Assembly: GCA_030158535.1 (NCBI GenBank) | Contig: JAOASV010000070.1 | Location: forward strand, 1 to 16,756 | Source of the DNA: Sediminibacterium sp. | GTDB taxonomy: Bacteria; Bacteroidota; Bacteroidia; Chitinophagales; Chitinophagaceae | Length of the DNA: 16,756 bases | Reading direction: 5' to 3' | Shown here: positions 1-6,700 of the stretch, piece by piece | Layout of the letters: the number at the start of each line of letters is the position of its first letter | Position numbering within the stretch: position 1 is the first letter of the stretch | Position numbers and translations under genes: made by a program | The notes under the pieces: model-generated | What the model was told of the DNA's origin: nothing | Database searches by the model: none | What the model saw: the letters and a program-made list of their open reading frames with translations, nothing else

Positions 1-2381
1 TCTAATTGTATTGCTTTTTGTAAGTCTAATTCTTTGGCATTTGTCTGGTCCTTATTCCAAACAGCTCGAAGTCCATAAAAGTGAGCATCGTTAGGTGTTG
101 TGCCTAGTGCAGTAACCATTTGTAACGCTTCTTCTTTTTTATTTTTATCATGTAGTAAGAGCGCCAAATAATAACTAGGTTTCCAACTTGTACTATATTT
201 TACAGCCCATTGTAAAATAGGTATAAAGGATGTTCTAAAAGGAAATATGAGTAATGTTGATGCGCTATTGGCTTTAGCTAATAATTCATTTGCTTTACTC
301 GTATTGGATTTATGTAAATATGCTTTCCAATATATGGCCAATGGATGATTGGGAAGTGCTTCTAATATTTTTGATAATTCTGATTCAAGTTTTATATCGG
401 CATAAAATGAGGCTAGTTCTAGAATAGATTCTTCAGGTAGTTCATTTTTAAATGCAAGCTTGTTTGTAAACCATTTTACATACAAATGTAAAGGCTGCTC
501 TTTTTCTAGATTTGTAATCAATTGTTTTGCCCCGGAAAAATTGCCTAATTGTTGCTTTGCTATTATTTGAATTGCGATGGCATCACTATTGTATTTATTA
601 TAATCCGTTGCTTGTGATGCGTAGGACAGGGCTTTGTCCCATCTTTTGTGTTGGGCATGTATTTTTGCAAGTTCTGTTAATGCTGCTGATTTATATTCTA
701 CACTCATGGTTGCAATGCTAAAGCCATCAATAGCATCTGCCTCTTTATGCAAATGCGCTGCACTTAAGCCATAGTAATAATTTGCTGCACCATGGTGTGC
801 ATCAATAGATATAGCAGCTTTAGAAACATCAAATGCTTTTTGGTCTTCACCGTTTCTGATATATAATTCAGCTAGTTTAATGAGCCCTTGTAAATGATAA
901 GGATCTTTTGTTAAAGCTTCCTTTAATTTAATTTCAGCATCTGCAAACATTTTCTGGTCCATGAGCTCTTTGCCCTGAATAACGAGGCCTTCTGCAGTGT
1001 TCCATTCGAACTTTGCAGGCGTTTCTAGTGGTCTAGAAAGCGCATTATATGTAGGATCACTTTTCCATGTGAGTTGTTGTTTGGTTAGTGAAATTGAAAG
1101 ATCCGTTTTCCCGAGTCCAATTTTAATTGAATCGCTTATTGTTTGAAGTGGCTTTGCATGAATTACTTTTTTTACTATTTGCTTGCCATCTGCAACGATT
1201 TCTAATGTGTCATTAAAAAATGCAACAGGGGAGCAGTACCATTTTAAAAATCCATCTTCTATTTTAATATTGAGTGCCGCAGATTCGCCAGCAACGACAA
1301 TCCCTTTTGTTTTATTAACTGGATACCAGTATTCTTTCCAAGTATCTGTAGCATGTGGCGCAAATTCTATATGCTTAAATGGTGTGAAGCTACTGTTAGA
1401 GGCATTTTGGTTAAAGAGCCTGCCAGACTGTATTTCAGCGTACTGACCATCGTTGTCGGTTAATATCTTTTCCCAAATCATACCCTGCCGTGATAGTCCC
1501 CATATCCAAATCTTTTTTCCTGCTTTATTATCATATGGAGCATAGCGTACCATACCGTAATTATCATCATGCCAGTAAGCGCCAAAAAAATCAGTTTGCT
1601 TACCAATTACATGGTATGATTTGTAGGTACCAAAATTATTTTCTTCGTAAAAATTGATACGCTTGCCATTGTCTTCATTGATAGGCCATGATGCATATTC
1701 GCCGCCATGCCCAATATAATTTGTACCCGGATAAATAAATTCGAGATTCCCTTTTGTTTTGATACCAGCGTTCATCCAATGATAGTAGGGTTGACCAATA
1801 CTTGTATTATTATTCCATATAGAATTTGTGGTAAAGTATGCTTTGTCTTTGGGTAGGTTAATTTCAATTTGCCAATTGGTTCTGGTTAGTAAATCTAGCA
1901 CTCCAATAAAGCAACTAACGCTACCATCGATATTATTTTTAGTGCTGTAATCGACCGGAGTAGCACAGTTGGGTGTATGACCTATAATTCCATAATTGGC
2001 TTCTAGTCCGCCACTTGTCCAAGGGCCGCGCATCGCAATATCCCTAAACTTGATTACTTTGTTGTTGTATAAAAATTCTTTACCTGTACTTTTATCAATG
2101 GCGGTCCAAATTTTTCCGCCAATTTCAGGAAGAATAAGAACTTTGATATAATCGTTTTCGAGTTCTACAACCGTCCATTTTTTGTTAACGGGCTTATTGG
2201 TAAAACCATCAAACCTATAATATGGATAAATGGACGTCTGTGACGCAATTGGATCTGGATCCGAAAAAGGATACGTGACAAAAGACTGTTGAAATACTTT
2301 AATACTTGAAGGCGCCTGTGCTACGGATTTAAAACTTGCAGCAGCAGTAAACGATAGCAATAAAAAAAGTAATTTTTTCAT
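1..2381 (-). CDS. Exported DUF5107 domain protein with TPR-like C-terminal half (C-terminus cut by window edge)
   Basis: This reading frame stays open from an ATG at 2381 to the window edge, about 793 codons, with no stop, so the C-terminus is missing. Residues 1 to about 22 form a Sec signal peptide (MKKLLFLLLSF..., cleavage near SVAQA), so the protein is exported. Residues about 30-380 read as a DUF5107 domain: the stretch LPEIGGKIWTAIDKSTGKEF, then RGPWTSGGLEANYG and later YWHDDNYGMVRYAPYDNKAG are what I recall of that family, whose fold resembles galactose-mutarotase/beta-sandwich proteins. From about residue 440 on the chain is helical with TPR-like periodicity (for example LKEALTKDPYHLQGLIKLAE, and a conserved-looking G-L and A-Y pattern). 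Family members with this layout usually run to about 1,000 or more residues and are often found near carbohydrate-use genes. The substrate is unknown. A 60-base gap with a strong inverted repeat separates it from the upstream membrane-protein array. Confidence 0.85.
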   Translation of the reverse strand, partial: MKKLLFLLLSFTAAASFKSVAQAPSSIKVFQQSFVTYPFSDPDPIASQTSIYPYYRFDGFTNKPVNKKWTVVELENDYIKVLILPEIGGKIWTAIDKSTGKEFLYNNKVIKFRDIAMRGPWTSGGLEANYGIIGHTPNCATPVDYSTKNNIDGSVSCFIGVLDLLTRTNWQIEINLPKDKAYFTTNSIWNNNTSIGQPYYHWMNAGIKTKGNLEFIYPGTNYIGHGGEYASWPINEDNGKRINFYEENNFGTYKSYHVIGKQTDFFGAYWHDDNYGMVRYAPYDNKAGKKIWIWGLSRQGMIWEKILTDNDGQYAEIQSGRLFNQNASNSSFTPFKHIEFAPHATDTWKEYWYPVNKTKGIVVAGESAALNIKIEDGFLKWYCSPVAFFNDTLEIVADGKQIVKKVIHAKPLQTISDSIKIGLGKTDLSISLTKQQLTWKSDPTYNALSRPLETPAKFEWNTAEGLVIQGKELMDQKMFADAEIKLKEALTKDPYHLQGLIKLAELYIRNGEDQKAFDVSKAAISIDAHHGAANYYYGLSAAHLHKEADAIDGFSIATMSVEYKSAALTELAKIHAQHKRWDKALSYASQATDYNKYNSDAIAIQIIAKQQLGNFSGAKQLITNLEKEQPLHLYVKWFTNKLAFKNELPEESILELASFYADIKLESELSKILEALPNHPLAIYWKAYLHKSNTSKANELLAKANSASTLLIFPFRTSFIPILQWAVKYSTSWKPSYYLALLLHDKNKKEEALQMVTALGTTPNDAHFYGLRAVWNKDQTNAKELDLQKAIQL

Positions 2382-2382
2382 G

Positions 2383-2420
2383 GCTTATATTTAAATATTA
2401 ATGAATACTTAAATATAAGC
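2383..2420 (-). promoter_or_regulatory. Perfect 12-bp inverted repeat directly before the DUF5107 start codon
   Basis: The left arm GCTTATATTTAA (2383-2394) and right arm TTAAATATAAGC (2409-2420) are exact reverse complements, separated by 14 bases. In the direction of transcription the hairpin ends one base before the ATG at 2381. There is no T-run after it on the minus strand, so it does not look like a Rho-independent terminator. A protein-binding operator or a hairpin that controls translation start fits the position better. The arms are AT-rich, so RNA folding would be only moderately stable. Confidence 0.5.
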
Positions 2421-2441
2421 TAATCCTTTAAAAAATCACTG

Positions 2442-3203
2442 CTATTCCTTTTCAAATTCTAACTCATGCAAAAGGGCTTTGTTTACTTGTAAGAACCGTT
2501 TCATTAGGTATAGGTAGTAATCGCACCTCATTTCAAATTTGTTGGTGTGGATGGTAAAGGTTGGGCTTAATATGGCGGCTTTAAAAGCCGGATTTTTTTT
2601 ATAATCTTCTAGTACCTGTTGGTGTGTTAGTTTAGATAAACTTTTAGTCACTTCGGAATTGATAGAATTCCCGATTTGCATATCGGTACGAATATATTCA
2701 TTGAGTTCATCATCTAAATTTCTATTGTTATCTGAAAGTTTTACACTGAGCTCTTCATAATATTCGGCAATCAATTGTTTGACAGGCAAAGATTCAATTA
2801 CACTCAAACTACCAGTAGCAATGGTGTTTTTATAAGCCGAATTATTTGAAAAGAAGCTATCTCCAATATTTGATGAATCGTATTGATTGGTTACATAATT
2901 AATAAAGTTGGGTTCATTCATTAATTGATTGTGGTACTGATACGAAGCGTACTTTAAATTTTCAAATGTTTTAATGGCTTTGGTAAACTCTATAATTCTA
3001 AGTTCTAATTGAGCAGAATCTCTTTTTAAATCCTGCACCATGGCAAGTAAATTCTGATTTTTTCTTTCTATTACTATCTGATGTTCTCTTACATTTTCAG
3101 CAAAAAAACCAAGTGTCACTGCAAAAAATAGCATAAAAAACTCCAATAAATATTCTGACCACTTTTTTTTGTGTGCTGGGTGATGTGCGTGATGTACTTC
3201 CAT
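2442..3203 (-). CDS. His-tagged single-pass membrane protein, array member 5 (last in transcription order)
   Basis: I do not recognise a named family. The 253-residue product begins MEVHHAHHPAHKKKWSEY, a His-rich, lysine-rich stretch, followed by one hydrophobic segment (residues about 19-36) ending in AENVREH (36-42). The basic residues before the helix suggest N-in topology with the remaining ~210 residues outside the inner membrane. The ectodomain is predicted mostly helical and carries the array motif NNSAYKNTIATGSLSVI (120-136) and YYE (148-150), then NRNLDDELNEY. It starts 11 bases after the stop of the previous paralog and ends 60 bases before the DUF5107 gene. Its first ~120 bases are about 87% identical to those of the upstream neighbour by eye, although the rest is divergent. 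A receptor, scaffold or anchor role is possible but not shown by the sequence. Confidence 0.85.
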   Translation of the reverse strand: MEVHHAHHPAHKKKWSEYLLEFFMLFFAVTLGFFAENVREHQIVIERKNQNLLAMVQDLKRDSAQLELRIIEFTKAIKTFENLKYASYQYHNQLMNEPNFINYVTNQYDSSNIGDSFFSNNSAYKNTIATGSLSVIESLPVKQLIAEYYEELSVKLSDNNRNLDDELNEYIRTDMQIGNSINSEVTKSLSKLTHQQVLEDYKKNPAFKAAILSPTFTIHTNKFEMRCDYYLYLMKRFLQVNKALLHELEFEKE

Positions 3204-3214
3204 GTAAATATTGA

Positions 3215-4000
3215 TTAGTGCTCTAGTTGCGTTTTTAATTGTTGGATTAATTTATTATTGTTTGCTTTTACTGTGTTAAGTATGCGCTGATAACCAAAAT
3301 ACCTAGATATGTATACATTCGTGGCAGACACAAAATCGTCTGACATGAGAATAGATTTTGTAGATTTGAGACTCATTAAAAACTTTCGATATTCTTTTGG
3401 ATCTGCAAATCCATTTTCAGGACTAATATCTTTATACATTTCAGGAAAAAATTTCCTTGGACCTGCCCCTTGATTAAAAATTAAGTATTTATCTAAATAA
3501 TTATTTCCTACATCATCAAAAAGTTTATTATTGTCATTTAATTTCTTAAATAATACTTCGTAATAATAAGATAAACCGGTTTTTATATCTTTATCAGTAA
3601 CATAGCTAAGTAAACCACTAGACTGCATATTTTTAAACGTCGTATTGTTGACAAATAGCGTCGTATAGCTTGGAATCGTTTTAATATTGTAGATACTATC
3701 CAAGAGATCTTTTTCAGTAAAGCCTCCTGTTTTGTACTTATACAACACATGCGATAAAGTAACTAAATTGATGCCGTTTTTTGCCTCTGTAAAAATGCTA
3801 TCTATTTTTAAGTTATCCTGTTCTAAATCAACAATAATGGCAGCATAATTTTCTTGCATGCGGTGTTCTATAATACTATGTTCTCTATAGTTTTCAGCAA
3901 AGAAACCAAGTGTTACCGCAAAAAATAACATAAAAAACTCCAGTAAATATTCTGAAATCTTTTTCTTGTGATTTGGGTGATGTGCGTGATGTACTTCCAT
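3215..4000 (-). CDS. His-tagged single-pass membrane protein, array member 4
   Basis: A 261-residue paralog with N-terminus MEVHHAHHPNHKKKISEY, a hydrophobic helix at about 19-36 and AENYREH at 36-42. The ectodomain contains NNTTFKNMQSSGLLSYV (118-134) and SYYYE (144-148), then LNDNNKLFDD (154-163). It is closest to array member 1: both share FKNMQSSGLLSYV, a YYYE and a C-terminal region of similar spacing (a F-M/L-S-L-x-x-T-K stretch then L/M-S-x-x-F). The gene starts two bases after the stop of member 3, so the pair is probably translationally coupled. No catalytic motif is visible. The function is unknown. I judge that it sits in the inner membrane with the C-terminal domain in the periplasm, from the positive-inside rule only. 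Confidence 0.85.
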   Translation of the reverse strand: MEVHHAHHPNHKKKISEYLLEFFMLFFAVTLGFFAENYREHSIIEHRMQENYAAIIVDLEQDNLKIDSIFTEAKNGINLVTLSHVLYKYKTGGFTEKDLLDSIYNIKTIPSYTTLFVNNTTFKNMQSSGLLSYVTDKDIKTGLSYYYEVLFKKLNDNNKLFDDVGNNYLDKYLIFNQGAGPRKFFPEMYKDISPENGFADPKEYRKFLMSLKSTKSILMSDDFVSATNVYISRYFGYQRILNTVKANNNKLIQQLKTQLEH

Positions 4001-4002
4001 TT

Positions 4003-4797
4003 TTAATGATTGTTATTTTCTAAAGCACCGTGCTTTATAAGGTAGTTTCTTAACAAGGTTAATAGTTCGTGACACTGAGCTTGTGCTCCCTCTATATAGT
4101 CTTTATCGGTAGATTGTCTAATTGTTTGGAGCATCCCTAAAATAGCAATATAATTATCCCAATCTAATTGATCTTTTTTCATAATTTTTAGATTGGCTGG
4201 AATTGGCACTGTAACAACTATTTTATTACTATCAATTTTAAAGTTATCTCCGGCAGCTCTATTAAAATTAAATTCAAAATTTTTAGTTGAAATAGGGTCT
4301 AACATTCTATCTATATAACTAAATTCTCGCTGTTCTCTTAACTTAAGGCCAGCAGCTAAATTAGCATATCGCTGAATACCAGCTTTTAGTTCGTCGGATT
4401 CTAAAAATTTTAAAGTACCAGAACTTTTTACTTCATCTAATGCAAGACTATTCATTTGGTATAACATTCTACGAGTGATGTGAGCATGAGCAGCATAAAT
4501 AGCTGGTATTTCTTTATCAAGAGAATTGTTATTATAATAGGCATTGATGATTTCAAAACAACTGTCTTGCTTGTTTCTATTTCTTCTGGTGTTTGCAAAA
4601 CCAATTGAGTCGTTAATAACGTCTACGTATAAATTTTTGGCACTGATAAGTGCTTTTTTTGTTTCTACATAATGCTCTCTAACATTTTCGGCACCGTAAC
4701 CAAGTGTTACCGCAACAAAAATCATTAAGCCTTCTAATAAATATTCTTTCCATGGCTTTGCATGTGTAGGAATGTGAGGGTGGTGATGTACTTCCAT
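4003..4797 (-). CDS. His-tagged single-pass membrane protein, array member 3
   Basis: A 264-residue paralog. It begins MEVHHHPHIPTHAKPWKEY, has one hydrophobic helix (about 20-37) and the post-helix signature AENVREH (37-43). The ectodomain is more divergent than members 1, 4 and 5 but keeps the central motif as NSLALDEVKSSGTLKFL (116-132), followed by ESDELKAGIQRYANLAAGLK where the paralogs have YYE. It has two consecutive basic patches (RRNRNK near 71) and a Cys (80) absent from the others. Its ATG directly abuts the TAA of member 2 (TAAATG), which strongly suggests coupled translation in one mRNA. No enzyme motif is visible and the function is unknown. The conservation of the membrane anchor against a diverged outer domain suggests a shared partner at or in the membrane. 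Confidence 0.83.
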   Translation of the reverse strand: MEVHHHPHIPTHAKPWKEYLLEGLMIFVAVTLGYGAENVREHYVETKKALISAKNLYVDVINDSIGFANTRRNRNKQDSCFEIINAYYNNNSLDKEIPAIYAAHAHITRRMLYQMNSLALDEVKSSGTLKFLESDELKAGIQRYANLAAGLKLREQREFSYIDRMLDPISTKNFEFNFNRAAGDNFKIDSNKIVVTVPIPANLKIMKKDQLDWDNYIAILGMLQTIRQSTDKDYIEGAQAQCHELLTLLRNYLIKHGALENNNH

Positions 4798-5496
4798 TTA
4801 TTTTGTTTCTTCTTCTATTTGTTTAATTAATTCGTTTGTTCTTTCTAATCCATTTTGATTCCAAAGAAAAACTACCGAATCCATTAATTTTTTTTCTTGT
4901 AATAAATTCAGTAATTCTTGATTGCCCTTTAAACCTTGCTTGATGGTTGCGACATCAAAAGTGTAATGTGGTTGCTGCTCTATAGATCTAAATTTATATT
5001 TTACTTTATTTCTGAGAATAGCAAAAATCTTTTGAACAAGGTCATTACCTACATTGGTTGAAAGTTTAAAATCTTCATAACGGTTATAGCTAACAATAAT
5101 TTTTGATAACAATTCGTGATTTTGGATATACGCTAATTTGCTTGTTGCTTTTAAAGACTCATATTCTGAAGTATTGCTCGCGAAAAATGTAAAATCAAGT
5201 GCATTAGAGAGGTAAATAGAAAGTGAATCGTCACTCATTTCAATCTCTCCAGCAGACCAAGCAGTAATTTGATCTATTGCAAAAACAGCATTTTTATGAA
5301 CAGTTACGTTGAATTTAAAATCTGCAACGTCTCTTTTCATTTCTGCTGCAAGTCTTACTAGTGCTGCTTCTCCTTGTTTGGTATGAACATAATGCTCTAC
5401 CATTCTTTCGGCGGCAACGGCTAATGATATACTTAGGAGAATAACAAAAACTTCTTCTACAAGTCCTTTTAGGAATTTAGGGCGGTGTACTTCCAT
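4798..5496 (-). CDS. Divergent array member 2 lacking most of the His tag
   Basis: A 232-residue protein, the shortest and most divergent of the five. It still begins MEVH, but the His cluster is replaced (MEVHRPKFLKGLVEEV). The hydrophobic helix (about 11-29) is followed by AERMVEH, which preserves A-E-x-x-x-E-H but not the Asn and Arg of the other four. The ectodomain retains the array motif as NTSEYESLKATSKLAYI (108-124), then an SYNRYED stretch in place of YYE. Membership is thus supported by the start tetrapeptide, helix position, post-helix signature, central motif and gene order, not by overall identity. It begins 9 bases after member 1 and its stop abuts the ATG of member 3. It may be a partner subunit with a different cytoplasmic contact, and the function is unknown. 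Confidence 0.8.
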   Translation of the reverse strand: MEVHRPKFLKGLVEEVFVILLSISLAVAAERMVEHYVHTKQGEAALVRLAAEMKRDVADFKFNVTVHKNAVFAIDQITAWSAGEIEMSDDSLSIYLSNALDFTFFASNTSEYESLKATSKLAYIQNHELLSKIIVSYNRYEDFKLSTNVGNDLVQKIFAILRNKVKYKFRSIEQQPHYTFDVATIKQGLKGNQELLNLLQEKKLMDSVVFLWNQNGLERTNELIKQIEEETK

Positions 5497-5505
5497 CTCT
5501 TTCTC

Positions 5506-6270
5506 TTATTTATGTTCTGATTTTAATAATTTCAATAATTTACCATTTTCTTCTTTAGCCATTTTTAGCGCCATCTGGTATACAAAAATCTGGTTGTAAT
5601 ATTTTTGAATATCGAAAATAAATTTTTCTGACAGTAAGACATTCTTTGTTTCTTGTAAGCTTAGCATAAAGTTTGCATAATTGCTTGGTTTATTTAAATC
5701 ATAATTAGATTGATCATTTCTCATTTTTCTAAAATATGATCCAATACCCAAGGGCATTGTTGTACCAAACTCTTTACCTGCCTGATCAAAAAATACATTA
5801 TTGCTTTCTATTCTTTTGAAAACAACCTCATAATAATAAGATAAACTATTTTTCAGATCCTCTTCTTCCACATAACTTAGTAAACCACTCGATTGCATAT
5901 TTTTAAATGAACTATTGTTCACATAAAGGGTAAATGTAGTTGCTATGATATCTGGAAATACCTTTATTGAATCGATCAGTTGTTCTTGTTTAATTGTTTT
6001 GTTTTTTGCCAAGTATAAAACATTAAGCAATCTGTCAAATGTCTTAATGGCATTTTGTTCATCTATTAAAATACTATCAATTGTAATTGCGTCTTGTTCA
6101 AGATCTTTTAAAATGGCAACCTTATTTTGCTCGATACGGTGCGAAATAATGCTGTGCTCTCTTAAATTTTCTGCAAAAAAACCAAGGGTAACTGCTGCAA
6201 AGAGCATTATAAATTCTGTAATGTACTCTTTCCAGTTTTTTGGTTTGTGTGAGTGATGATGTACTTCCAT
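5506..6270 (-). CDS. His-tagged single-pass membrane protein, array member 1 (promoter-proximal)
   Basis: A paralog of about 254 residues starting MEVHHHSHKPKNWKEY, with a hydrophobic helix (about 17-34) and AENLREH. The ectodomain has NNSSFKNMQSSGLLSYV (118-134), LSYYYE (143-148) and a long helical tail ending near LLKLLKSEHK. I chose the ATG at 6270 because the other four paralogs all begin exactly with MEVH. An in-frame ATG six bases upstream (6276, adding MS) is equally possible, with GGAA four bases before it. This gene is the first of the five-gene run and would share its 52-58-base upstream region with the divergent DUF2200 gene. It is nearest to array member 4 in sequence. I cannot assign a function. 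A metal-responsive or metal-binding N-terminus is suggested by the histidines alone. Confidence 0.84.
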   Translation of the reverse strand: MEVHHHSHKPKNWKEYITEFIMLFAAVTLGFFAENLREHSIISHRIEQNKVAILKDLEQDAITIDSILIDEQNAIKTFDRLLNVLYLAKNKTIKQEQLIDSIKVFPDIIATTFTLYVNNSSFKNMQSSGLLSYVEEEDLKNSLSYYYEVVFKRIESNNVFFDQAGKEFGTTMPLGIGSYFRKMRNDQSNYDLNKPSNYANFMLSLQETKNVLLSEKFIFDIQKYYNQIFVYQMALKMAKEENGKLLKLLKSEHK

Positions 6271-6299
6271 AGACATTAAATTCCGTTGAAAATAAACTT

Positions 6300-6307
6300 T
6301 ATTTTTG
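6300..6307 (+). promoter_or_regulatory. Candidate Bacteroidota -7 box for the DUF2200 gene
   Basis: TATTTTTG matches the TAnnTTTG -7 consensus known for Bacteroidota housekeeping promoters and lies 21 bases before the ATG at 6329. No well-spaced -33 TTG/TTTG is visible (the only TTG, 6286-6288, is too close), so this is weak evidence in an AT-rich gap. Confidence 0.25.
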
Positions 6308-6328
6308 AATTAACTTAATTTACACGCA

Positions 6329-6691
6329 ATGAATAATAGTGCAACAATTGAACGTATAAAAAAGATGATTTTTGCTTCCGTCTATCCTTTGTATGTAGCA
6401 AAAGTTGAGAAAAAAGGTAGAACCAAAGAGGAGCTTGATCAGGTCATTACTTGGCTTACGGGATTTAGTCAAAAGGAAATTGATAAACATATTAAAGACC
6501 GGTCCACTTTTGAATCTTTTTTTGCATCGGCTAAGCTTCATCCCAATGCTCCACTAATTAGGGGTGTTATTTGCGGTTACCGCATAGAAGAAATAGAAGA
6601 CCCGCTTACTAAAAAAGTCAGATATCTCGATAAGCTTGTAGACGAGCTTGCAAAGGGCAAAATAATGGATAAAATTTTACGGGAAGCTTAA
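6329..6691 (+). CDS. DUF2200 family protein
   Basis: A 120-residue soluble protein of the length typical for DUF2200. I recognise the family pattern: start with an I-E-R-I-x-K-M-x-F-A-S-V-Y-P-L-Y-V-x-K-V-E-x-K-G-R-T stretch (residues about 7-31), E-E-L-D-x-V-I-x-W-L-T-G (about 35-46), F-F-x-x-A/H (about 64-67) and P-N-A-P-L-I-x-G-V-I-C-G-Y-R-I-E-E-I (about 73-91), ending in L-D-K-L-V-D-E-L-A-K-G-K. The biochemical role of this family is unknown to me. It has no signal peptide or membrane segment. The gene stands alone: it is divergent from the membrane-protein array and convergent with the serine hydrolase, whose stop lies nine bases away. Confidence 0.85.
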   Translation: MNNSATIERIKKMIFASVYPLYVAKVEKKGRTKEELDQVITWLTGFSQKEIDKHIKDRSTFESFFASAKLHPNAPLIRGVICGYRIEEIEDPLTKKVRYLDKLVDELAKGKIMDKILREA

Positions 6692-6700
6692 AATTTGACT

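Noticed and set aside
527..1446. Plus-strand open frames in the left end
   Set aside because: They are antisense to the continuous DUF5107/TPR frame and have no family features.
2383..2420. Inverted repeat as terminator of the membrane-protein array
   Set aside because: No T-run follows it in the direction of transcription and it abuts the next start codon, so an operator or start-region hairpin fits better.
5945..6256. Plus-strand open frame of 103 codons inside array member 1
   Set aside because: It is antisense to a well-supported gene with family motifs and has no recognisable protein features.
2442..6270. Array read as a toxin-immunity or phage-defence cassette
   Set aside because: No nuclease, NTPase, pore-forming or recognisable immunity motif is visible, so there is no positive evidence for defence.
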